Shown piece by piece: positions 52,732-60,742 of a stretch of DNA of 64,000 nucleotides (positions are counted from its first letter, which is position 1; each line of letters begins with the position of its first letter). Under the pieces are notes generated by a model. It did not search any database and had not been told where the DNA came from. It was given only the letters and a program-made list of their open reading frames with translations. The stretch is from Saccharopolyspora sp. SCSIO 74807 (GTDB lineage Bacteria; Actinomycetota; Actinomycetes; Mycobacteriales; Pseudonocardiaceae): positions 5,053,501 through 5,117,500 of the forward strand of contig NZ_CP146100.1 of the NCBI RefSeq assembly GCF_037023755.1, read 5' to 3'. A program made the position numbers and the translations under genes.

Positions 52732-52755
52732 TCGCACGCTACTGCGACTCAATAC

Positions 52756-52793
52756 GCAGGGGTGAAGGTGCTACCCAGCACCTTCACCCCTGC
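52756..52793 (+). terminator. Strong terminator after the copper operon
   Basis: A perfect 17-bp stem, GCAGGGGTGAAGGTGCT (52756-52772) with its complement (52777-52793), has a 4-base loop. It separates the copper operon from the converging cyclodipeptide synthase gene. Confidence 0.85.
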
Positions 52794-52841
52794 CTTATCG
52801 TTCAGCGCATTGCCGGTCGACCAAACACTATGACCGGGCCG

Positions 52842-53561
52842 TCACAATTCGGAGACATATCGAACGAAACCCTGTTCGTCGGCCGTCTTCCACGGCAACG
52901 CACCGGCGTAGAGTTGCTCTAAGAACGCAGGCGCCTGGTGGTAGCAGAATACCGACGCATCGGCTCCGACGATGCCCGCCGTATCTACGAACAGCGGGAA
53001 CTCTGCCAGCAGGTAACGTACCGCGATGTGCAACTGGTGGTCGGTTGGCTCCGCTCCATCAGGCAGGCGACCCTCGAGCACCCAGGCGGAGGCCGCAACG
53101 CAGGTGGCGCGAAAGTTGGGGTCCTCGTCAAACAGCGCGTGCGCCTGCCCCAGCAACTCGAGGTAGCGGCCATTGTCGCGCAGAATCGGCCAATTGAGGA
53201 TCAATTCGCCCGGATTGACGATTCCGAGATCGTCGAGCGCCCGACAGATCTTGTTGTAGACGTAACGCCCCTGGCGATGAGCCTTGTGACGCGCCTTCTC
53301 GGGCGAATACCCAAGCGCTTCCAGCGTGTGTACAGCTGGAACATCAGGAACGAAGAAATGCACCGCGTCGAACTCTCTGAAGCCCCATCGGGCTATCGCA
53401 GTGATCCGAGCAGTGGTGAAGTAGCTGTTGAACGGGCTGATGCCGAAGCAGACGTGGCTGCGGCGAGAAAAGCTGCGCTCACAGGCAGTGGTGAGAGGAC
53501 GACATTCCGGGCTCCCTCCCAAGGACGTCGCCACTGCCAACTCCTGCAGGTCTTCGCTCAT
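52842..53561 (-). CDS. tRNA-dependent cyclodipeptide synthase
   Basis: The 239-residue protein (the length of AlbC) has the CDPS signature GISPFNSYFTTARI with the acyl-accepting Ser42, Asn45, and later RYLLAEFPLF (Tyr183, Glu187) and ASVFCYHQAPAFL. Compared with AlbC Ser37, Asn40, Tyr178 and Glu182 the positions keep a constant offset of five. Asn45 points to the NYQ-type subfamily. The enzyme uses two aminoacyl-tRNAs to make a diketopiperazine. No oxidase or methyltransferase is adjacent, so the plain cyclodipeptide or a remotely modified one is expected. Longer starts (GTG 53579, TTG 53582) exist. A 17-bp dyad lies 33 bp upstream. Confidence 0.88.
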   Translation of the reverse strand: MSEDLQELAVATSLGGSPECRPLTTACERSFSRRSHVCFGISPFNSYFTTARITAIARWGFREFDAVHFFVPDVPAVHTLEALGYSPEKARHKAHRQGRYVYNKICRALDDLGIVNPGELILNWPILRDNGRYLELLGQAHALFDEDPNFRATCVAASAWVLEGRLPDGAEPTDHQLHIAVRYLLAEFPLFVDTAGIVGADASVFCYHQAPAFLEQLYAGALPWKTADEQGFVRYVSEL

Positions 53562-53869
53562 GTCTGCCTCGCTTCGCACCAACGCCTGCTGTCTACTTAC
53601 CTCCTTAGTAGGTTAGTAGAGATTCGGATGCGTCGTGCATGGCAGTGCTCACAGCGCCGGGTGGCGCGGTGAGCGCTGCCGGCTGGGCTGGCCCGCAGGG
53701 AACTGGATCAGCGGGAGTCAGAAGGCTCGATGCCATGGCCACGAGCGGGCCGCCTAAGCTGAAGCCAGCGGCGCGGTCGCACCGCCAGGGCGGCCAGGCG
53801 AGTGAGACGCTGCGCACGAAGCTGCGTAGGGGAGGTAGCCCGCACCGAGCGGACCACCTCCCACAGGGT
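53562..53869. other. Intergenic with dyad, otherwise empty
   Basis: Besides the dyad at 53594-53610 and A/T-rich promoter-like half-sites (CTACTAACC on the minus strand) I see no gene here. Confidence 0.4.
53594..53610. promoter_or_regulatory. 17-bp BlaI/CopY-like dyad (site 4) before the CDPS gene
   Basis: TACTTACCTCCTTAGTA aligns with sites 1-3; on the minus strand it reads TACTAAGGAGGTAAGTA. An additional TACTAA half-site lies next to it (53611-53619). The operator lies between the probable promoter and the start codon. Confidence 0.55.
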
Positions 53870-54139
53870 TCAGGAGCAGCTACCGACACCCGCCGCAGTC
53901 AAGCCCTCACGAGTAGGACCCTGAGCGTCCTCACAGCACGGGGCCACACGGCCATCGACAACCACCGCAGGAACCTGCCTGATCGCGTTCTGGACAGCCT
54001 GGGCCGCGGCGTCGGCGTCTTCGCGCAGATCGCGCACGATCACCTCACACTCCGGCCCGGCCATCTTCTCCACCAGCGCTACCGCAGGCGCACAACCCGC
54101 GCAGCCGGTGGTGAACACTTCGACACGGCTCTTTGCCAT
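53870..54139 (-). CDS. Small thioredoxin-fold protein (MerR-controlled)
   Basis: The 89-residue protein has an N-terminal TGC13AGC16 redox pair and a cis-Pro strand VPAVVVDGRVAPC, plus further Cys near the end (APCCEDAQG, GSCS). This matches small metal- or redox-linked thioredoxin-like proteins often annotated beside mercury genes. ATG 54139 follows GGAGG by 8 bases. It is preceded by a MerR-type promoter (54160-54191), so it is the likely target of the MerR gene next to it. Confidence 0.8.
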   Translation of the reverse strand: MAKSRVEVFTTGCAGCAPAVALVEKMAGPECEVIVRDLREDADAAAQAVQNAIRQVPAVVVDGRVAPCCEDAQGPTREGLTAAGVGSCS

Positions 54140-54159
54140 CGTCATCACCTCCACCATGG

Positions 54160-54191
54160 ACGCTAGAGATTCCACCCGGGTGCAAGGTCAA
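54160..54191 (-). promoter_or_regulatory. MerR-type promoter with 20-bp spacer
   Basis: On the minus strand -35 TTGACC (54191-54186) and -10 TAGCGT (54165-54160) are 20 bp apart, with the dyad CACCCGGGTG in the spacer. Hexamers and spacing equal those at 10336-10367. The -35 overlaps the stop region of the merR gene. Confidence 0.75.
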
Positions 54192-54610
54192 GCCCGCGCC
54201 TGCCCCTGGCGCCGAACGTGGTCAATCAGCGGGCAAGACCGGTGCGCCGCATCGGGCTCAGGCCCCAGCTGGTCGGCACGGGCATCGAGATCGACCAACT
54301 GATCGCGCAGTCGCTGCAAATCGGCGATCTTGGCATCGATGTCCGCAACGTGCTCGTGCAGTACGCCACGCACATAACCGCAGGGCCGCCGGTTCGCATC
54401 GCGCAGAGCAAGCACCTCCGCGATCTCGTCCAAACGCATTCCTAGCCGCTGAGCAGCCTTGATGAATCCCACCCGGTCGGCGTCACAGTGGCCGTACACC
54501 CGGTATCCGGCGCCGGTCCGCTCGGCCGCCGGCAACCGCCCGATCATCTCGTAGTAGCGCACGGTCTTCGGGTTCACACCGACCTTGCGGGCCAATTCCC
54601 CGATACGCAC
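54188..54610 (-). CDS. MerR-family metal regulator (second copy)
   Basis: The 140-residue regulator begins at GTG 54610 (RIGELARKVGVNPKTVRYYE) with the Cys79-equivalent in RRPCGYV and a C-terminal HRSCPLIDH like the tail of MerR (VSCPLI). The middle Cys114-equivalent is missing, leaving two obvious thiolate ligands. It should sense Hg, Zn, Cd or Pb and activates the promoter between itself and the small thioredoxin-like gene. Confidence 0.85.
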   Translation of the reverse strand: MRIGELARKVGVNPKTVRYYEMIGRLPAAERTGAGYRVYGHCDADRVGFIKAAQRLGMRLDEIAEVLALRDANRRPCGYVRGVLHEHVADIDAKIADLQRLRDQLVDLDARADQLGPEPDAAHRSCPLIDHVRRQGQARA

Positions 54611-54735
54611 AGCTGCCCTCCGCTCCCATCGGCCCCGATGCCTCCCGGCCAAGCGTGCACCTTCCACCCGCTGGAACGTCTAAAACGCCACCGACACCCA
54701 GACCGCCTATCTAACAGCTCCTACCGCTCGCAGCG

Positions 54736-55068
54736 ATGGTGCGCGATGCTGAACAGGTGGAAATCGAGGTCCTCACCGTGCCCGACTGCCCGAACGCCGC
54801 TCCGACGGTCGCCCAGGTTCGGCGAGCACTCGACCTTCTCGACCTTCGTGAGATCGCCATCAAGACCCGCGTCATCACCAACCAAAAACAGGCCGAAAAG
54901 TCCGGCTTCACCGGATCCCCCACCATCCTGATCAACGGCACCGACCCGTTCGCCGATCCCGAACAGGCACTAGGACTGTCCTGCCGGCTCTACGCGACGC
55001 CCAACGGCCTGGCAGGCTCGCCCGGCTTGGAGGCGCTGCGACAGGCGCTGGCCATGAGCGACGGCTGA
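54736..55068 (+). CDS. Thioredoxin-like protein (alkylmercury-lyase-neighbour type)
   Basis: The 110-residue protein has EVLTVPDCPNAAPT (single redox Cys), KSGFTGSPTILINGTDPFA (cis-Pro strand) and LSCRLYATPNGLAGSPGLEALRQAL. This type is frequently found beside merB and other mercury genes, but no merA or merB is present here. Function unknown. Confidence 0.75.
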   Translation: MVRDAEQVEIEVLTVPDCPNAAPTVAQVRRALDLLDLREIAIKTRVITNQKQAEKSGFTGSPTILINGTDPFADPEQALGLSCRLYATPNGLAGSPGLEALRQALAMSDG

Positions 55069-55501
55069 GTTCCCGTGAGTTCCCGCGAGCCACCCACGAA
55101 GATCGCATCGACGGCGCTGGATCTGCCCCACACTCGGCTATTCACGACGGCGTCGGATGCCTGGAGGCTGTGGGTCGAACGGTCCTTCCGTCTTGGCTCC
55201 GCAAGGAAGAGGTCTCAGCGTGGAAGCCCACCTCCCTGAGTCGTACAGGGCGCAACGTCCGTCCACTCGTCACGACAGCAGATAGTCCGTCCACGCAGCT
55301 GCGTCCTGAAGGACTCTCAGCAGTGGATGCTGGCGAATTGAGCCCGTCCAACGTCGACGAGGCAGTCGTCGCCGGTGCGCAAACCAATGGCCCGAGCGTC
55401 CCCGCGGCGCGCAAGGCCCGTGATCGCTACGCCCGGCCGCCGCCACGTCCTTCCCCGGCACCGCACGAAGCATGCCGCGGGTGGCTAGACCAAGCCCTGC
55501 C
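55069..55501. other. Intergenic before a decayed gene
   Basis: Open frames here are not family members and have no consistent third-position bias. I see no RNA or repeat. Confidence 0.4.
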
Positions 55502-55690
55502 GGTGGGCACATATCTCCTGGCCGCGGCAAAGTCGGCTTCCAACACTATGCCGACGCCCTTCGCTCCATCAGCTTCGACGGCGTCACCATCTACGAACTC
55601 ATCGACCTCGAACCACCCCTCCCCGCTTCCACGACGACATCGCGGCCTTCGAAACGTCCAGCTGGTCCGGCGCGACTGCTGGAGCTGTCC
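55502..55690 (+). pseudogene. C-terminal remnant of a sugar phosphate isomerase/epimerase
   Basis: ISPGRGKVGFQHYADALRSI then DGVTIYELIDLEPPLP continues, after a one-base shift, as RFHDDIAAFETSSW. This is the C-terminal half-barrel of xylose-isomerase-like TIM-barrel proteins. Only the tail is left and it is frameshifted. Together with the sugar oxidoreductase at the window start it may indicate an older sugar-metabolism region. Confidence 0.6.
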
Positions 55691-55724
55691 CCGCTACCCA
55701 AAAACGCTGAGCCGAACCGACCAG

Positions 55725-57707
55725 TCAACAACAACGCACGGCCCGACGCCTCCTCCGCGTAGCGCGCCAGTGGAGGTTCCGGGCCGCAGGCATCCACGTA
55801 GCCGAAAGCTCCGCGGTAACGACCGATCGGGGATTCACCGCGCACTTCGATCCACGGGTTTCGCCGCTACTGCCGATCCCAAGACCTCGCCGAATCGGCT
55901 GCGCCGACGTCCGGGAACGAAACGGAACGACACTGCGCCGCAACGGACCGACGGTTTTACAAGACGACCGCGAACCGGACGTTACAATCCAGGCATGGAG
56001 ACGCGCTTTGCGCGAATCCGCTACGCGTGGGGGTTCAAGTCCCCCCTCGGACACAACCAGTTGGTCCACGAGCGGTCTTGGTCGGGTTTCGACCAGGACC
56101 GTTTTGTGTGTGGGATCGTAGGTCATGGTGAGGCCGAGGTGGCGGTATACCTCTGCCTTATCGGTCGGGTCAGCGTTGTGTAGGGCTGCTCGGAGGCCAC
56201 CGAGCGTGGTGACGATCTCGTGGATCTCCGCCGGAGTGAGTTCGGGGCGTGCGGAAGCACGCTGACGGAGACGGGTGATCTCTGTATCGATCTCCGTGGC
56301 GCGCTGCTGGGGCTCTCGGCTCCAGCCGGCGACCAGGTGCGGGTCGAGGCCGGCTTCGATCGCCTGCTTGTGTCGCTCGAGCTTCTGCCGACACACCGCC
56401 AGTTCTTCGTGCAGCCGGGCGATTTGTTGCTCGGCGGTGTCGGCGTCCGGCTGCATCTCGGCGAGTCGCCGCAGCTGCTGCTGGATCCGGTCGGGCTCGA
56501 ACACGCGGGCCAGCCAGGCATCCAGATCGGCGGTGATGGCGTCCTCGCGCAGATACACCGAGGGCGGGTGTTCGATCTCATTCGCCAGCGCGTACTCCTT
56601 CGGGAACCGACACCGGTAGTGCGCCCGCTGGTGATTCCACGTGCCCTGCATCCGCCGCCCACACAAACCGCAGTGCAGCAACCCCTTGAACACGTAGGGA
56701 TGCCGCACCCGCTCGGTGGCCCGCTTGCTCGAGCGCGGACCGCGGGAGGCCAGTCGCTGCTGGACCGCCTCGAACATCTCGGGATCGACCAGCGCCGGGT
56801 GCACCGGCTCGGCCGAGTAGATCCACTCGCTGCGTTCGTTCCACCGCATCTGCGTCTGATGCCCCAGCGCTACGTCCTCGACATCGAGCAACGACTCCTG
56901 CTTGCGCTGCTTGTTCCACACCTGCCGACCCGTGTAACGGGGGTTGGTCAAGATCGCCCGGATCGCGCTCTTGGACCACGCGACCCCACTGCGGTGCCGG
57001 TTCCGCGCACGGTCCCGTGCCGACGGACATGGGATGTCCTCGGCCGTCAGCTCTTGGGCCAGTGCGAAGATCCCGACCCCGTTCATATACCCGCGGAACA
57101 ACCGCTGCACCACCGGCGCGGTTTCCTCGTCCGGTTCCAGCTTGTGCAGTCGCTTCCCGTCGGCGGCCTTCGTCGGATTCGGATGCGGCCCCGCATCCAC
57201 GATCCGATAGCCGTACGGAGGGCGACCGCCCAGATACCGTCCCTCGATCTGGGCCTGCGACCCCATCGCGGTACGCACCCGAACCTTGATCCGGTTGCGC
57301 TCCCCCTTCGACATCCCACCGAACACACCCATGATCAAGTCATGGGCCTCCGAAGCCGGATCGATCGCCCCACCGACCTCCGGCACCCACAACCCCACGC
57401 CGTAGTGCTCGAACACCGGATACGTCAGGCTGTACTGATTGCCGTAAAACGCCCGCTGCGGCTCCCCGATCACCACCGCATCAAAGCCGCGCGCCGGATC
57501 CTTCAGCGCCTCCAGCAACCGCGAAGCCTCCGGACGCCGCTTCCACGGCAACGACCGTGAACGCCCCACATCGAAGAACTCCGCCACGATCTCCCCACGC
57601 GCCTCCACCAGCGCCCGAGCACGAGCCAGCTGCCAGTTCCGCGACGCTTCAGGATCCTGCTGATCCTCAGTGGACACACGCCCGTAAAAGGCAAAACGAA
57701 CACTCAT
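55725..57707 (-). CDS. Large serine recombinase (integrase), frame running through the att site
   Basis: The 660-codon frame has a resolvase domain (FAFYGRVSTEDQQD, catalytic Ser12), a Recombinase domain (GRPPYGYRIVDAGPHPNPTK), a zinc ribbon (CGLCGRRMQGTWN...HYRCRF) and a coiled coil (residues ~415-490). The integrase proper ends near PRPLVDQL. The reading frame then crosses antisense tRNA sequence (VSEGGLEPPRVAD) and continues into flanking DNA to 55725. Such read-through is usual where attP overlaps the integrase 3' end, so the C-terminal ~110 residues are not part of the native protein. Confidence 0.9.
   Translation of the reverse strand: MSVRFAFYGRVSTEDQQDPEASRNWQLARARALVEARGEIVAEFFDVGRSRSLPWKRRPEASRLLEALKDPARGFDAVVIGEPQRAFYGNQYSLTYPVFEHYGVGLWVPEVGGAIDPASEAHDLIMGVFGGMSKGERNRIKVRVRTAMGSQAQIEGRYLGGRPPYGYRIVDAGPHPNPTKAADGKRLHKLEPDEETAPVVQRLFRGYMNGVGIFALAQELTAEDIPCPSARDRARNRHRSGVAWSKSAIRAILTNPRYTGRQVWNKQRKQESLLDVEDVALGHQTQMRWNERSEWIYSAEPVHPALVDPEMFEAVQQRLASRGPRSSKRATERVRHPYVFKGLLHCGLCGRRMQGTWNHQRAHYRCRFPKEYALANEIEHPPSVYLREDAITADLDAWLARVFEPDRIQQQLRRLAEMQPDADTAEQQIARLHEELAVCRQKLERHKQAIEAGLDPHLVAGWSREPQQRATEIDTEITRLRQRASARPELTPAEIHEIVTTLGGLRAALHNADPTDKAEVYRHLGLTMTYDPTHKTVLVETRPRPLVDQLVVSEGGLEPPRVADSRKARLHAWIVTSGSRSSCKTVGPLRRSVVPFRSRTSAQPIRRGLGIGSSGETRGSKCAVNPRSVVTAELSATWMPAARNLHWRATRRRRRAVRCC
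56025..56053 (+). repeat. tRNA-Leu 3'-end fragment, probable attachment site
   Basis: The plus strand shows a T-arm GGGGG-TTCAAGT-CCCCC (56029-56045) followed by CTCGGAC and A, the 3' acceptor strand of a tRNA, matching the T-arm and acceptor of actinobacterial tRNA-Leu genes. No matching 5' acceptor (GTCCGAG) lies ~75 bases upstream, so it is not a complete tRNA. Its place inside the recombinase 3' end makes it the likely attL or attR core. Confidence 0.7.
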
Positions 57708-57865
57708 GCAGCGCGCTCCCCACTCATCTCCTGCTCAACTCGATCCCGTTCGGCGGCACGCAAGATAAGCCGCAACAACGCCCTCGCCGCCTCAGGATCC
57801 AACACCGGCGGAGCCTCCGGCACCTGCACGACGATCTCCCGCTCCGTCTTCAACCGGCCCGTCAT
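57704..57865 (-). CDS. Small protein coupled to the recombinase
   Basis: The 53-residue protein (TGRLKTEREIVVQVPEAPPV, then DPEAARALLRLILRAAERDR) overlaps the recombinase start by ATGA. Short acidic-helical partners upstream of large serine recombinases are common in actinobacterial elements and may be directionality or expression factors. No defined domain. Confidence 0.6.
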   Translation of the reverse strand: MTGRLKTEREIVVQVPEAPPVLDPEAARALLRLILRAAERDRVEQEMSGERAA

Positions 57866-58394
57866 CGCCAACCCCAGGACAAACAGCGCCGATCCAGAAC
57901 CGTAACGCCGGCACCCCAAAAGCCCGAGCAGGCGAAGCCGACACCGCTGGAGATTCGCGACCGCACCCGCACGGGCCGCAAGCCCCCGCATCCCCACCGT
58001 TCACAACAGACAACCATCAGCCACCCCGGGCGAACCGCTCAACAAGCAACGACGCCCCTGAAGTCCGCAAAAACGGCCTCAACCGGTCACCAGCGAACCA
58101 AAAAACACGCACCGAACACACGCAAACACGCCCCGCCAACCGGGAGCCACAGACTCCAATCCACAGCCCCGCCTCAGCGACCTCTACCCTGTCAAGGTAG
58201 TGGCCCACTGATCCTGACCAGCGCGTTCGCGTCCCGCCGCAGTTCAGCGGCCCTCGTTCCTCCTCGTTCCGACGGGTTGCCACGCGTTGAACCGCGTTCC
58301 CGTCGCCATCAGATCGCCATATGATCTTGCAGGAGGACCGGTGTGCGTGTTGCCCGTCGTCCGGTCAGGGCGCTGTTCCAATTAGCACCCGAAG
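57866..58394. other. Divergent intergenic region of the element
   Basis: About 530 bases between the recombinase operon and the HTH gene. AGGAGG at 58330-58335 precedes a GTG-started frame (58343) that lacks family support. No repeat or RNA is apparent. Confidence 0.4.
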
Positions 58395-58847
58395 GTGGAG
58401 GTTGGGGGAGCTTACTCGAACACAAAAGACCAGGTCAGCGCGCTGGAAACCCTGCGGCAACAGCTGCCCGACCTCGAAGACCCCCTCCAACCGAAACCCA
58501 AGCGGCAACGGCCGAACCGCGCCAAGCAACTCGACGGCGAGCAAGTGCAGCACTTGATCGAGGGCTACCGGTCCGGCGCGACCATCTACGAGCCGGGTGA
58601 GCAGTTCGGCATCGAGCGCCGCACCGTCAGCACGATCCTGCACCGCCACGGTGTCCCGATGCGCCGACGCGGCCTATCCGAAGAACAGATCGACGACGCC
58701 GTCCGCCTCTACAACCAGGGATGGTCGCTGGCCCGGACCGGCAACCGCATGGACGTCGCCGCCGGCACCGTGCGCCAACGGCTGCACGAGCACGGCGTCA
58801 CGATGCGCAACACCCAAGGCCAGCCGCGGGCAGGTGACGCCCGATGA
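58395..58847 (+). CDS. Helix-turn-helix (resolvase-tail-like) protein
   Basis: The 150-residue protein has two HTH modules: [34 protein letters not shown] and [34 protein letters not shown], each like the C-terminal HTH of resolvases. Such proteins recur next to integrases in actinobacterial elements. The N-terminal start is uncertain. It overlaps the DUF2637 gene by ATGA. Confidence 0.75.
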   Translation: MEVGGAYSNTKDQVSALETLRQQLPDLEDPLQPKPKRQRPNRAKQLDGEQVQHLIEGYRSGATIYEPGEQFGIERRTVSTILHRHGVPMRRRGLSEEQIDDAVRLYNQGWSLARTGNRMDVAAGTVRQRLHEHGVTMRNTQGQPRAGDAR

Positions 58848-59205
58848 ACAGCACGACAACCGGAACGACCCAACCCCGTGATCGTTCCCTACATCTGCAA
58901 GCCGCGTGCACGCTACTGGTAGCCGCCGACGCGGCCTACGTCTCCTACCGACACGGCCGCGCGTTCGCCCTACGCTTCAGCGCCGACGAAACCACCGCCA
59001 CCCTCTGGCCACTCATCGTCGACGGCCTCTTGATGATCGCCACCATCGAACTATGGAAAACCAGCCACCATCACCGCACCACCGGGCAATGGAAAGCATG
59101 GCTCGCATTCGGCCTCGGCATCGGGATCTCGCTATGCGCCAACATCGCCTCCGCCCCCGAACTCAACGCCTGCTCCATCGCCGTAGCCGCATGCCCACCA
59201 CTAGT
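58844..59205 (+). pseudogene. DUF2637 (SpdB-like) transfer protein, truncated by IS256
   Basis: The N-terminal helices (LQAACTLLVAADAAYVSYRH, TLWPLIVDGLLMIATIELW, AWLAFGLGIGISLCANIASA) match DUF2637 proteins of Streptomyces-type conjugative elements. The frame loses homology after SIAVAACPP, at the IS256 left end, and continues into IS sequence to 59290. The native gene is cut off. Confidence 0.75.
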
Positions 59206-59215
59206 GGTGTGTCAG

Positions 59216-60623
59216 GGGGAGTGTCGGTCGAACGGTGTTTCCGGCCTGACGCGCCGGGCGAAGGTCCGGTGGGAAGGGCGCCGTGACTGATGGCATCCGA
59301 TGCTGTGAGCACATCGAAAAGTGAGAAGAATTCAGGGCGGCAGCTGTCGCCGGAGCAGGCCACAGCGGCGGAAATGATCGCCCAGGCCCGTGAGCAAGGG
59401 CTGCATCTGACCGGCCCGGGTGGACTGTTGAAGGTGTTCACCAAAAACGTGCTGGAAACAGCCTTGAACGAGGAAATGACCGAGCACCTCGGGCATGAGA
59501 AGAACCAGACCGACCCGGACCGGGACTCGGAGAATGTCCGGAACGGGACACGGGCCAAGACGGTGCTCTCGGACGCGGCCGGCGATGTGGACATCGCGGT
59601 CCCGCGGGATCGCTCAGGCACGTTCACCCCGCAGATCGTGAAAAAGCGCCAGCGCCGTCTGGGCAGTGTGGACGAGATCGTGCTGTCGCTGTATGCGAAA
59701 GGGCTCACCACCGGCGAGATCGCATCGCATTTCGCCGACATCTACGGCACCTCGGTGTCCAAGGACACGATCTCAACCATCACCGACAAGGTCGTCGCGG
59801 AGATGGACGACTGGTCCGACCGGCCCCTGGACTCGATCTACGCGGCGGTGTTCATCGACGCCATCCACGTGAAGGTCCGGGACGGGCAGGTGGCCAGCCG
59901 GCCCGTCTACGCCGCCATCGGCGTCACGCTCGACGGCCGCAAAGACGTCCTGGCCCTGTCCATGGGCACCGGGGGCGGCGAGGGCGCGAAGTTCTGGATG
60001 AGTTTCCTGATCGGCCTGAAAAACCGCGGAGTCAAAGACGTGTTCTTCCTCGTCTGTGACGGCCTGAAAGGACTACCCGAGGTCGTCGCGAACGTCTGGC
60101 CGCAGACGATCGTGCAAACCTGCATCATTCACCTGATCCGTAACTCGTTCCGTCTGGTGTCGCGGAAATACTGGGAAGAGCTCAAACGCGACCTAATCCC
60201 GATCTACACCGCGTCGTCGCCGGAGGCCGCAGCGGTCACACTCGACGAACTCGACGATAAATGGGGCACGCGCCATGCGGCGGTGGTTCGTTTGTGGCGC
60301 AACGCTTGGCAGGAGTTCATCCCGTTCCTCGACTACGACGTCGAGATACGACGGATGATCTGTTCGACGAACGCGGTCGAATCACTCAACGCCCGCTACC
60401 GGCGAGCCGTGCGAGCACGGAGATTTCCCCACCGAGCAGGCCGCGATGAAGTGCCTGTACCTCGTCACCCGTAGCCTGGACCCCACCGGCACCGGCCGCA
60501 CACGGTGGGCGCAACGCTGGAAGCCCGTGATCAACGCGCTCGCCATCACCTTCAGCGACCGCTGGCCGGCCGCTGAAACCTACTGACCGAACCGCCGGAA
60601 ACACCGTTGATCGGACAGACCCC
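59216..60623 (+). mobile_element. IS256-family insertion sequence with frameshifted transposase
   Basis: The ends share an inverted repeat ending in AACGGTGTTTCCGGC (59231-59245 and the complement at 60594-60608), outer parts GGGGAGTGTCGGTCG versus GGGGTCTGTCCGATC. No matching 8-bp target duplication is seen in the flanks, so one side may have been rearranged after insertion. Confidence 0.8.
59290..60586 (+). pseudogene. IS256-family transposase with a late frameshift
   Basis: The first ~376 codons hold the DDE residues: FIDAIHVKVRDG, LVCDGLKGLPEVV and STNAVESLNARYRR. Near 60418 one base is missing; the +1 frame continues as GDFPTEQAAMKCLYLVTRSL and WKPVINALAITFSDRW to a stop at 60584-60586, the normal IS256 C terminus. 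The copy is probably inactive. Confidence 0.88.
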
Positions 60624-60742
60624 ACCGCATCCGGGAGGGCGAACGGCGTTCGCGGTGCAGCGGGAAGTCGGGGGCACGGCTTCTTCCGTCGAGGTCATGG
60701 GAGAGCTCCCTTTTCGTGGTGGGGCATTCAAGAAGAGCGGAG

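Noticed and set aside
53870-55068. Mercury resistance operon
   Set aside because: A MerR regulator and two thioredoxin-like proteins are present but no merA, merB, merT or merP gene, so mercury detoxification cannot be claimed.
55985-56054. Complete tRNA-Leu gene
   Set aside because: Only the T-arm and the 3' acceptor strand are present; the complementary 5' acceptor and a proper anticodon arm are missing.
55170-56183. Open plus-strand frame of 337 codons spanning the tRNA fragment
   Set aside because: It crosses a frameshifted isomerase remnant, a tRNA 3' end and the recombinase 3' end; composition is low complexity.
58343-58600. Separate small gene starting at GTG 58343
   Set aside because: It overlaps the better-supported HTH gene in another frame and shows no domain despite an upstream AGGAGG.
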